A DNA stretch of 64,000 bases from Tridacna crocea (lineage: Eukaryota > Mollusca > Bivalvia > Cardiida > Cardiidae): assembly GCA_943736015.1 (NCBI GenBank), contig OX031064.1, forward strand, positions 30,875,361-30,939,360, in the 5' to 3' direction. A program made the position numbers and the translations under genes. Under the pieces are notes generated by a model, which searched no databases, had not been told where the DNA came from, and was given only the letters and a program-made list of their open reading frames with translations. Below are positions 55,186 to 64,000 of this stretch, piece after piece; the stretch's first letter is position 1, and each line of letters opens with the position of its first letter.

Positions 55186-55415
55186 ATTCTGTGTAACTCG
55201 GTGGTAAAGTGTGGGACTCTTAACCTGGAGGCTCCTGGCTCAAGCAGTTCAGATCCAATGGCTTTTGTGTGAGAGTGTCCTGGGGCAAGGCACTTCAGAG
55301 TCTCAGCCTAGTACTGATAAAACCTAGGAAAACATGAATTTGTGAGCTGTGGCAGTGCTATGTCCTAAATGATACTGAGAACAGCATAAAACAACATTCA
55401 ATCGACTGGTTTATG
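55186..55415 (+). mobile_element. tRNA-headed SINE
   Basis: Head GTAACTCGGTGGTAAAGTG ...; body with GGCACTTCAGAGTCTCAGCC; tail AACAGCATAAAACAACATTC. Confidence 0.75.
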
Positions 55416-55494
55416 AAAAGACCATCCTCATAATTATGTTGCTTTCTTTGGTTGGTACTTCAGATGACCATTGACCATGTTAAATACTGACTAA

Positions 55495-55580
55495 AGAAGA
55501 ACGCTTTAGGCAACATTGTGGGAAAAGGAGAAAATACTGGTATCCAGCATTTTCTCCTATTTCCACGATGTTTTCAACTC
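55495..55580. mobile_element. hpPB core
   Basis: Core tip ACTGGTATCCAG, arms lost. Confidence 0.65.
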
Positions 55581-55887
55581 CCAAGTGACAACAAGAGCTT
55601 TACAGAGCAGCGCATATACACCCAATGGGGCTTGTCAGTGAGTAGGCACACAAGGAACTGGTTATTTCAGAAATCAAGAGCAGATAACTCTAGAAGAGAT
55701 CCAAATGTAAAAGGTTACATGCACAACTAAACATCATAGAGATTCATTCTGGTAAGTTTGAACTAATACCAATGAAAACTGTAGGGGAGTTGTGCACACA
55801 AAAATCAGTATCAGGCAGACAGATGGACAGATGAACAACTGGAGCCATGACATAATATGACCCTTCTGGGATATAAAAAGGAAAAAA

Positions 55888-56015
55888 AATCCCACATTGT
55901 TTTCTACCTTTCTACCCTCCAAGCAGGCTCACTTTTCTTTAGTCACATCTAACTTGTTTACAGCAAATGTTTTCAGTATGGACCAGTCTAAAGTTGCAGT
56001 GTTTGGAAAGAGTTA
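55888..56015 (+). mobile_element. hpPB right half
   Basis: CCCACATTGTTTTCTACC to GTTTGGAAAGAGTTAA. Confidence 0.75.
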
Positions 56016-56036
56016 AGCATGGGCCCTTAATGCCCT

Positions 56037-56262
56037 TTAACTCTTTACCACACGACTAAATTGTAGACTTGTCCATATCGAAAGCATCTGCAGACAACAA
56101 AATGAAAGTGAGTTAAAAATTAAAATTTGTTTCGAGATGGGTAGAAAATATTGTGGGAAAAGGAGAAAATGCTGGTTACCAGCATTTTCTCCTTTTCCCA
56201 CAATATTTTCAAAAGGCTTCATTCCCAGGGTCGTCAAAAGTAGGGACTGTGTGGTCATCATT
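56037..56262 (-). mobile_element. hpPB MITE
   Basis: Left TTAA, right end cut at TGTGTGGTCATC by the neighbouring SINE. Confidence 0.87.
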
Positions 56263-56545
56263 TTCAACATTATTCCAGTCATATCGCGGTGGACAGGACA
56301 CTTTCTATACTTTCCTTGAGTTTCTGTTACCAGTACATGTATTCCACACAATATCTTTTCAAGTCACTGGCTGCTTTCCCACATAACCACTGTCGAAACA
56401 ATGCTTAGTGGTGGGAGACGTAAGAATCTTGTTGCAATGACTATCATCGATCTTCCAATAGAAATTGGCCGAGCCGCTTATACAACCCTTGATCTCCTGT
56501 TCTCAAGTCCTGAATGCTACCGACTGAGCTACTGGGGCTCAGCTG
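56263..56545 (-). mobile_element. tRNA-headed SINE
   Basis: Body TTTTCAACATTATTCCAGTC...; head on the minus strand AGTAGCTCAGTCGGTAGCAT. Confidence 0.8.
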
Positions 56546-56681
56546 TTGCAAAAAGGGAGATTGCCCATGCTTATTTGTATCAGTATATATGAGAAGTAAA
56601 AGTCTGACGATATGAAGATTCTCGCTTTGCAAGGAACAGAGAAAACAAATCATTTTAATTTCTTTCATAATCAAATCTTTT

Positions 56682-57133
56682 TTAACTCCTTACCACACAA
56701 TCACGACTTTTAACTACCGTGAGAAAGAAGCCTTTTGAAAACATTGTGGGAAAAGGAGAAAATGCTGGTGACCAGCATTTTCTCCTTTTCCAACAATGTT
56801 TTTCTTCCCTTCCAAAACCAGATTTCAATTTTTCAGTCACCTGTATTTCGTCAGCTGCAAATGCTTTCAATTTGGACCAGTCTAAAATTCACTTGTGTGG
56901 TAAAGAGTTAACTCATTCCCAAACAAAAAATTTTAGACCATTCCAAACTGAGGACACCCCAAGATGCCAAATTTGAAAGTGGTACAAATAAATCCAAGTT
57001 CTTTCACAGGTTAGAAAACATTGTGGGAAAAGGAAAAATACTGGTTACCAGCATTTACTTTTTTCCTATAACATTTTCAAAAATCTTTTTCCTCTGGGGC
57101 GTTAAAAGTTGTGATTGTGTGGTACAGAGTAAA
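56682..57133. mobile_element. two hpPB copies sharing TTAA next to an exon
   Basis: 56682-56911 (forward) and 56908-57133 (reverse) form a head-to-head pair. The second ends 18 bp before the splice donor of the SLC5 exon at 57151. Confidence 0.88.
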
Positions 57134-57150
57134 ATTAATAAAAGCTTTAC

Positions 57151-57366
57151 CTCTTGTTTAGTTCTCTTTGTAGTACACAGACTGACGCCTATAGTTGTAA
57201 CCAGCTGTATAAATATCAGTATCTGTGAGAAGTAAAAACTATGGAGATCTGACAATATGGTCGGTCTTGTGTCCTCGATTCCACACTGAGGTACAGGGTA
57301 CACGACTTCAAGAACCAGTCTAACTACACCAAGTATATGTGTTATCACCATACCACAAAGTGCACC
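57151..57366 (-). CDS. SLC5 sodium/solute cotransporter, internal exon
   Basis: Minus-strand exon of 216 nt (72 codons, phase 0 at both ends) with acceptor CTAAACAG and donor GTAAAG. It begins GALCGMVITHILGVVRLVLE, followed by a Cys-containing extracellular loop (PQCGIEDTRP) and a 'LHSFYFSQIL' start of the next membrane helix. It ends in a basic stretch, TTKRTKQE. The pattern G-A-x-x-G ... R-x-x-L-E ... C-x-x-x-D-x-R-P ... H-x-x-Y-F is the late-helix region of SGLT/SMIT proteins. From memory, the D-T-R-P loop is closer to SMIT/SGLT5/SGLT6-type members than to SGLT1, but I could not test this. A hpPB MITE lies 18 bp past the donor. The intron upstream (57367-59534) is 2168 bp and mostly repeats. 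Confidence 0.88.
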
Positions 57367-57414
57367 CTGTTTAGATAAAATAATATAAATTATACATCAT
57401 AATTAACTTACCCA

Positions 57415-57625
57415 TGCTCTATGAAAAGGAGGCCAAATGCATTTGCAAAAAGTATCCGCCCAGGTCAGCCTGCGCTGACTGCGCAGGCTGACCTGGGCCG
57501 AAACTTTTTGCTTATGGTCAATTTTCTGCAGGTAAACAAGCAAGTCTACCTCATGATTTAGTAAAAGTGGATAAAGTGGATTTTTTTTTATTTGTAAGAT
57601 GCATTAAACTCCCTTTTGCAAGAGC
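57415..57625. mobile_element. family C element
   Basis: CCATGCTCTATGAAAAGGAG / GCATTAAACTCCCTTTTGCA; a perfect hairpin GGTCAGCCTGCGC ... GCGCAGGCTGACC inside. Confidence 0.78.
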
Positions 57626-57749
57626 ACAGATTACATTAATGGACACATATTCATCTGTACAAAATAGAAACTGCAGAGATTCAAGAATATGACAGGTCTT
57701 GCATCTTTGCTGTGAGACAGAAAATGAACCTAACTACTAAGTATACATA

Positions 57750-58231
57750 ATGGCGTGCAACACACAAAAAGGGGCATTCGGAGATTTGCGCAAACTTTCA
57801 TCTCAGATCAGCCTGCGCAGTGCGCCCAGGCAAGTCCAAAATGTCACTTTGTGACTACATTAGACTAAATTAGACTTAGGCAAAACAGAAAATTCCATAA
57901 ACCCAGAAAATGTCATTTTGGATTAGCCCGTGTAGACTACACAGGCTAATCCAAGACGACACTTTAAGCAAATGTCTAAACCCATTACCACACAATCCCT
58001 ACTTTTGGCGCCCCTGAGAAGGAAGCCTTCCGAAAACATTGTGGGAAAAGGAGAAAATGCTGGTAACCAGCATTTTCTCCTTTTCCCACAATGTTTTCCA
58101 CCCTTCACAAAACAAGTTTCAAATTTTCAGTCACTTTTATTTTGTCGTCTGCAAATGCTTTCAATTTGGACCAGTCTAAAATATTGTCGTTTGGTAATGA
58201 GTCATTGCCTCTTTTCACATTTGCAGGCCAT
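57750..58231. mobile_element. family B element interrupted by hpPB
   Basis: ATGGCGTGCAACACACAAAA start, GCCTCTTTTCACATTTGCAG end. MITE 57977-58205 lies near its right terminus. Confidence 0.82.
57977..58205 (+). mobile_element. hpPB MITE
   Basis: Near-consensus core and arms; flanking TTAA mutated (CTAA / TCAT). Confidence 0.88.
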
Positions 58232-58645
58232 ACATTATCAGGATGCCATAGAGTGGGTTCTGTTCAGATATAATTATGGAGCGATAAATCGTCCGTAATT
58301 CTGCAATCTAGAAATGAAAATTTGAAAATTAAATCAGAGATGTTAATTCATTACTGAAGCTGCAACAATTTGTGTTAAGGGGTTTCATTGCTAGTCTTGC
58401 CACTACTTCTTTTCCTCTTACTACATGTACTTTTAGCTCTAACACAACTAAACAAATGTGACACTGATTACTCAATATTATTTGAAACGATCTTAAAGGT
58501 GGCTCTTTAGTTTTTATGCCACAAATCAGAGTTTGTTGTAAAGTGCCAAAAGAGATAGATATATATTTTTCTTTGCAATCATATAAACTGTATGGTTAAA
58601 TTCAGTAAAACAGTGTGACACAGAGCAACAAAAAGTGAAATGGTT

Positions 58646-58868
58646 ATTATCCCTTTCCCTAACGACAAAGTTTAGACTCTTCCAAACTAAGAGTATCCAC
58701 AAACGACAAATTCAGAATGGATACCAACAAACTTCAAGTCTCTGATAGCCTAGAAAAAATTGTGGTAAAAGGAGAAAATGCCAGCATTTTCTCCTTTTAC
58801 CACAATGTTTTCAAAGGCTCTCTTTCCCAGGGTAGTGAAAACCAGGAATTGTTTGGTATAGGGTTCCT
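58646..58868 (-). mobile_element. hpPB MITE with shortened palindrome tip
   Basis: GAAAATGCCAGCATTTTC: the tip lost about 5 nt but pairing remains perfect. Confidence 0.82.
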
Positions 58869-58897
58869 ATGAAAAGGGGGCTTAATGCATCTGTCTG

Positions 58898-58988
58898 GTT
58901 ATTAGCATTTTCTCCTTTTCCCATAATGTTTCCAAATGCCTTCTTTCCCAGGGTCGAGAAAACCAAGGATTCTTTGGTAAAGGGTTAA
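58898..58988 (-). mobile_element. hpPB half
   Basis: Right half of core and short arm to GGTAAAGGGTTAA; preceded by a family C end (AAAAGGGGGCTTAATGCAT). Confidence 0.78.
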
Positions 58989-59283
58989 GCAACTGGTAAC
59001 TCCATCTATTCTTATTATTTCAGGTACGTCATCGTCATACTGATTTGAATATGAATCCTCGTAATTGCGCATATTTATGATAATGTGAGATTTAAAAGAG
59101 TCTTTGAAAAACCTTGGGACAATACCTAAAAATGCTGGTGTAGCCCATAAATGAAATACCATCCAAAATATTTTTTCTTACTGTCTTCATTAGTGACGTT
59201 TGCTAGCTGTTGGCTCACTTCATTCAGTCATAAAAATTATTTCTGAAGTACTGTCAGATTCTGAAAAATCTTAAAAGTTTCCT

Positions 59284-59511
59284 TTAACCCTTCACCACAC
59301 AATGCCAACTTTTAACAGACCTGAGACAGAAGCCTTGCAAAAACACTGTTGGAAAAGGAGAAAATGCTGGTAACCAGCATCTTCTCCTTTTCCCCCAATG
59401 TTTCTACCCTATTATATGAAATTTGCACCATTTGAGCAACAATGAAATTTTTGTTTGCAAATGTTTTCAATTTGGACAAGGCTAGAATTTTGTCGGCTGA
59501 TAATTGGTTAA
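59284..59511 (+). mobile_element. hpPB MITE
   Basis: TTAA both ends; core with one mismatch; 24 bp from the SLC5 exon donor at 59534. Confidence 0.9.
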
Positions 59512-59534
59512 ACACCTTAAAAAAGTACAATTAC

Positions 59535-59703
59535 CTTCCCTGTTGCTCCATCCCAAAACACAGCGAGTGCAAAGAGAACAGGTAATGGAACAGCAACGAA
59601 TGCTTCCACGACAACAATATAGGTAAAGATTTGTCCCCCTTGGGCCGCCTTTACAACAGGTATCCAGAGGATTGTTACCACACACAACACAAGAACGTAT
59701 GCT
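59535..59703 (-). CDS. SLC5 sodium/solute cotransporter, internal exon
   Basis: Minus-strand exon of 169 nt between a TTTTTCAG acceptor and a GTAATT donor. It adds 1 nt to a codon from the previous exon and then reads 56 residues. It starts AYVLVLCVVTILWIPVVKAA, continues QGGQIFTYIVVVEAF, and ends LFALAVFWDGATGK. Two hydrophobic segments flank the short 'W-x-P-x-V-x-x-A-Q-x-G-Q-x-F-x-Y' loop, which is typical of SGLT/SMIT proteins late in the transporter core. SLC5 proteins couple Na+ entry to uptake of sugars, inositols or related solutes at the plasma membrane. The phase-2 acceptor fits an upstream codon AG|A (Arg), and Arg occupies this point in relatives. The next visible exon continues the family alignment without a gap. 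A hpPB MITE ends 24 bp beyond the donor. The family is secure from sequence pattern; the substrate is not. Confidence 0.88.
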
Positions 59704-59741
59704 CTGAAAAATAATGTGAGTGTTTTTCTTTAGAACACCAT

Positions 59742-60284
59742 CCAAGATTAAATGACCCTGACAAAGAAGAAGCTTTTTCAAAACATTGTGAGAAAAGGAG
59801 AAAATGCTGGTTACCAGCATTTTCTCCTTTTCACACAATGTTTTCTAATTATAGTTGTATGGTGTTTAATGCTGTTTTCAACATTATTTCAGTTACATTA
59901 TGGCAGCCAGTACACCAATCCATATGTTCCTGGAGTTTCTTTTACCAGTACTTCGCATGATTTTCTTCCCAGGCCACTGCATGCTTTCCCACATGATCAT
60001 CGTCGAAACAATGGTCAGGGGTGGGAGAAGAATGAATCCTGATGTTGTGACTATCATCACTCCTCGGAAAGAAATTGCTCGAGCCAGGGGTCATAGCCAG
60101 GAGCCAGGGATCAAACCCTGGACCCCGAGTTCTCAATTCCTGCCCTTTACCCACTGAGCTATCAGGGCTCGGCTATTTTCTAATCAACCAAAGTCAAGTT
60201 TCATCGTTTGAGTAACACTCTAATTGTATGCAACTGCTTTCAACTTGGACAAGCCTACATTTCTATTATTTGGTAAAGTGTTAA
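59742..60284 (+). mobile_element. hpPB MITE split by SINE, left terminus lost
   Basis: Core 59779-59845 with flipped loop (GGTTACC). Long arm resumes at 60185; right TTAA 60281-60284. Confidence 0.88.
59850..60175 (-). mobile_element. tRNA-headed SINE with 9-bp TSD
   Basis: Duplication TTTTCTAAT at 59841-59849 and 60176-60184. Minus-strand head: GATAGCTCAGTGGGTAAAGG (A box) and GGGTTTGATCCCTGG (B box). Confidence 0.93.
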
Positions 60285-60439
60285 AGGTATCCAGTGTATC
60301 AGTTATACTTGTTTGGCAATAACCAACTCATTCATCTATCCTTTTGAAGAAAAAAACAATGGCTCAAGTAATCATAAATTAGAACTAAAGCAGACAAATA
60401 CCCCCACCAGCACCTTGTCACTAAAACAGCACAATCAGA

Positions 60440-61195
60440 GAATGGAAATAACCTTTGACCCATGTGACCAAAAACTAACATGTCTTGGTCATGAGCTACA
60501 CTTGTATAAAGTTTCAGGGTCCTAGGTCAACTCTATCAACTATTGAGTTAGAGGAACAAAAGGATTTTCAAACAAAATCCATCAATGACCTTACCTTCCA
60601 CCCATGTGGGAGGCCTACTTGGGTCATGAGCAGCACTTGTATAAAGTTTCAGGGTCCTAGGTCAACTCTATTAACTACTGAGTTAGAAGAACGAAAGGAT
60701 TTTCAAAGAAAATCCATCAATGACCTTATCTTCCACCCATGTGGGAGGCCTCCTTGGATCATGAGCAGCACTTGTATAAAGTTTCAGGGTCCAAGGTCAA
60801 CTCTATCAACTATTGAGTTAGAGGAACAAAAGGATTTTAAAACAATTTTCATCCATGACCTGGACCTTTGACCCATGTGGGAGGCCTCCTTGGATCATGA
60901 GCAGCACTTGTATAAAGTTTCAGGGTCCTGGGTCAACACTTTCAACTATTGAGTTAAAGGAACAAAAGGATTTTAAAACAAAATTCATCCATGACCTTGA
61001 CCTTTGACCCATGTGGGAGGCCTCCTTGGGTCATGAGCAGCACTTGTATAAAGTTTCAGGGTCCAAGGTCAACACTATCAACTACAGAGTTAGAGGACGG
61101 AAACAATTTTCAAACAATTTTTTGTTTAAGTCCACCCATGACCTTGACCTTTGACCCATGTGACCCAAAAACAATAGAATGCCCTTTTTGGTCAT
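60440..61195. repeat. 135-bp tandem repeat, 5 units
   Basis: GTTTCAGGGTCC at 60511, 60646, 60781, 60917 and 61053. Each unit has GACCCATGTGGGAGGCCTCC. Because 135 is a multiple of 3, frames stay open (60485-60871), but no protein family is recognised. Confidence 0.92.
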
Positions 61196-61208
61196 GGGCA
61201 ACACTTGT

Positions 61209-61298
61209 TTAACTCATTACCAAACGACAAGATTTTACGTTTGTCCAAATTGAAAGCATTTGCAGACAACCGAATAAAAGTGACTAAAAATTTGAAAG
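61209..61298 (-). mobile_element. hpPB fragment
   Basis: TTAA and long arm up to AAAAATTTGAAA, then cut by the G-rich start of the next tract. Confidence 0.8.
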
Positions 61299-64000
61299 GG
61301 GGGGTCTCACCCTATATGAAATTTACATAGGGACCTGCCCACGCCCAGAATTTTATGAAAATTTATGTGAAGGTAGTGTATTACATGAGGATTATATTAC
61401 TAAAAAGAAATTTGTTCCATCTACCACAGTTTTTGATTTTTTGAATTTTTTAGAATTTTTGATAAAAAATGGGTGTGCCTCAATTAAAGGAGCCCACAGT
61501 CCTTCTGATTTTTGATTTGCTGACCAAATTTGTTCCTAAAATAATGCTTATTAATCTCCAATCATGTATGAACCTTTAGTTTATATTGTTATATTGAACA
61601 AAATTGACCATATCAATTTTTGATTGAAGTGACCCCCAAATTTCACATTTGTAAAATATTTTGAACAAATTGAATTGTTATTTTCACCATGTTACAGTTC
61701 TTGTCAACCTATGAAATTGATATTGAATTTGACCACAAATATGCTTGTTCTTATCCTAAAATATCAAGAAAAAATAAAACCGGTAACATAGTCTTTTTTT
61801 AATTTTAGTCTTAATGGTCAAATTTTCTCAAAATGTAAAATTCACATTTTTTTTTAGTTTTGTTTTAGGGTTTTTATTATTGTTTATTTACGCATGTTTA
61901 TGATTTGTGCGATGTTCTGGTATAAGAAACTTCGCATACAATCAAAAGATAATGCTTTATTTACCAAAAAGAGTTTTTGCAGAAATAATAGCACCTTGTT
62001 GAACACCATAAAGAAAATCAAAAATAGCAATATTAAAACTCAATTGAAAGTCTGATAATGAAAATAGATCAGATGTTATCTATTAAAACTGCTCCTATGC
62101 GGACTTCTGAGGAGTTTACTATTACTCAGTGCAAACAGATAATTTAACACTACTTATTAATGATTTTTATTTTGTTTCACTCTCATTAAGCCAATTCTAT
62201 ACATCTTTTCCATATGATACCATATGATGTCCTATGAACAACCTACTAAGGTGTAAATAATTAGACTTCTTGTCCTAAGTTTTACAAATAGTAAAATGTG
62301 TGAAAATTACCCAATTGATGTATAAATAATACAAAGTGTAAATTGATATGAAAAAGAAACACTGATATAAACAAGAGGAGAATAACCAAAGCTCAGAGAA
62401 CCAAAGAGAGTGGAATACAGCTAAATAATGCTTAATCTTTTCTGTCACCCTTTTGTGAACTTCAGCCTTGACTGCAAATTGCTGAAGTCAAAAATGTATA
62501 AACAACTTTTAATAGAATTAAGTCTGTATTAATGTAGCTATGTTTTTTCAATTATTGGCAACTACAAAAGCTAGTATCAAATATGACAAAACATAGACTA
62601 AAATACATGTAATAAGTAAACTACTCTCTTAGCTGATGAAGTGCAACAAGGCAGAATGAAATGTTTCAATTAGAAAGTAGTTTAGGCATGAGTGTTACAC
62701 TAGCGTTTAAAATGTGACTTTTGGAGTTACAGAAGAAAGCAGTTTCAATGAAATACCAGTATGAGTACATGTACTTTTTGAAAAGCTATACAGTCAGACT
62801 TTGTTCAAAGAAATGAATTGTGTATGACTGCAGAAAACGGTTAACAAATATAGGAGTATTGTATAATGATGTAGAAGTGTTTTCTTGTTCTTTTCTGTTT
62901 AGTGGAAAGTGAATGTAATTGATAATCACTTTTAGTCTTTGTAGCCAGTATCAACCTCAAGGAAAAACAATTTGTTGATATCACGATGACTCTTGTTAAA
63001 ACCATTCATATGTATAAAGAAAATCATCATTAAGGATGTTCAAATATATAAAAAAATATAAAATATGTTTTCAGACACAAGTATGTTTTGCTGACAGTTT
63101 TTTAATTCAAACTTCAAAGTTGTTGATATAGGTAACCTTACTAATTGCCAGGTACTGCCAGACCATTAACGTATGCACGAGTTGCATCTAGATGGTGTTA
63201 ACAATATTGCTATTAGTATAATAATTGATTTACTGGTTGTCATCTGAATGTCTTTGTTAAGACATGCATATATCTATGGTAAAAGTGGAGCACCCTGTCT
63301 AATACTCTTTTAATGATAAGCCACTTTCTTCAGATGATTGTCCTATTGAAAATTAGAAGTGTAGAATATATTTTGGGATGAAAGGAATATTTATTAAATA
63401 AAAATAATTTGTGAATTGGTGTTTTTTGGTGTTTATTTTCATACATGCTACTTTCTTAGGAAAATATCTGTATAATTACTGCTATACCTTTACAGAAGTC
63501 TGTTTCTGTATGTGAATCTTTCATTTATCATAGTTAGTTATGCAAAAATATCGATATTATTGCATTAGTAAGTGTTTTGGTAACCATAACACATTTTAGA
63601 TGGACATTAGATTTTTGTCCAAAACACCACCTTTGCTCATATCATGCATAATATGAGATTGTTACCGGTTTTCAAATTTTATAAAATTTTGTGTGTATTA
63701 TGTAGACATACAGGGCCTACTTTCCTAGCAATTTCATAGGTTGACAAAGACTAGAACTACCATAAATGTTTTGTTGAACTTTGTGTTTGGAAAATTTCAG
63801 TGTCAATTTTATCCATACTTTTTACATTCAAGTTTTTAAAAAACAGTCAAGTCAATACCTATAATAGCACAATTTGTATCTAATATCTCTATAAGGTGTA
63901 CCTTTACTATTCATGTTAAAGTTTTAGGAAAATAATGAATTTCGATAACTTTGGACTTAGTTTTTTCAAGGCAGGTACCAGCCAAAACTAGGAGTACCCC
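61299..64000. mobile_element. AT-rich tract, possible long inverted-repeat element
   Basis: Begins GGGGGGGTCTCACCC with GGGACCTGCC close by; the window ends ...GGCAGGTACC...GGAGTACCCC. Two inner landmarks recur in inverted order: GTCAACCTATGAAATTG (~61705 vs ~63740) and AAAACCGGTAAC (~61780 vs ~63663). No ORF of note. Confidence 0.35.

Noticed and set aside
58230..58300. Short exon-like frame after TTTGCAG (AIHYQDAIEWVLFRY...)
   Set aside because: The TTTGCAG is the terminus of a family B element; no splice partner or homology.
58902..59162. 86-codon minus-strand frame
   Set aside because: Does not continue the SLC5 alignment: flanking exons join directly without it, and part of it is MITE.
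3360..59840. Dozens of frames of 60-120 codons containing KGENAGNQHFLLFPQCF or KEKMLVTSIFSF-like peptides
   Set aside because: They are translations of the hpPB palindrome and its arms in different frames; the peptides recur because the DNA does, and both strands give them equally.
54420..60170. tRNA genes
   Set aside because: The tRNA-like segments with A and B boxes are heads of SINEs with body, tail and target duplications; no free-standing tRNA with a complete cloverleaf was found.

Overview
This is non-coding-rich animal genomic DNA. The gene found has introns with GT..AG borders, base composition is AT-rich, and most of the window consists of transposable-element remains. The repeat families point to a bivalve mollusc: ~1.5 kb elements running from AGCTCACCTGAGC to GGGCCATCTTGGCCCTCTTG with 166-bp internal tandem repeats, tRNA-headed SINEs whose bodies share a 'GTGTTTAACGCCGTTTTCAA'-type segment, and hairpin elements with 'CAGCCTGTGCAG' cores. 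A dreissenid-like mussel is a guess from memory, not something shown here. 

One host gene is recognisable. Four exons on the minus strand (59703-59535, 57366-57151, 54714-54597, 52494-52262) have compatible phases and encode the C-terminal 244 residues of a sodium/solute cotransporter of the SLC5 (SGLT/SMIT) family. Earlier exons are not visible and probably lie beyond 64000. 

The dominant content is one MITE family, called hpPB here. It is about 225-235 bp, is flanked by TTAA, and has ends starting CCC(T/A)TTACC, which suggests non-autonomous piggyBac-like elements. Each copy carries a 67-nt nearly perfect palindrome with a 1-nt loop. I count about 70-80 intact, broken or nested copies, roughly one per 0.8 kb. 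A subfamily has the same 67-nt architecture but four base pairs flipped on both arms. 

Layout: 0-3.3 kb, an AG microsatellite and a complete 1.65-kb DNA transposon (23-bp TIRs, 8-bp target duplication) with a PHD-like zinc-finger ORF. 3.3-11.1 kb, Helentron-like elements and an AAGGTGG-ended element nested three deep. 11.3-22 kb, dense hpPB copies and a second full Helentron-like copy. 22.6-26.3 kb, a long-TIR element. 27.5-28 kb, a tandem tRNA-like array. 29.7-46 kb, four tandem copies of a ~4-5 kb segment, each holding a SINE, a hairpin element and a ~970-bp transposon, and each later invaded by different hpPB copies. 46-52 kb, more repeats. 52.3-59.7 kb, the SLC5 exons, with introns filled by MITEs, SINEs and a 23-bp minisatellite. 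60.5-61.2 kb, a 135-bp tandem repeat. 61.3-64 kb, an AT-rich tract that may be part of another long inverted-repeat element.
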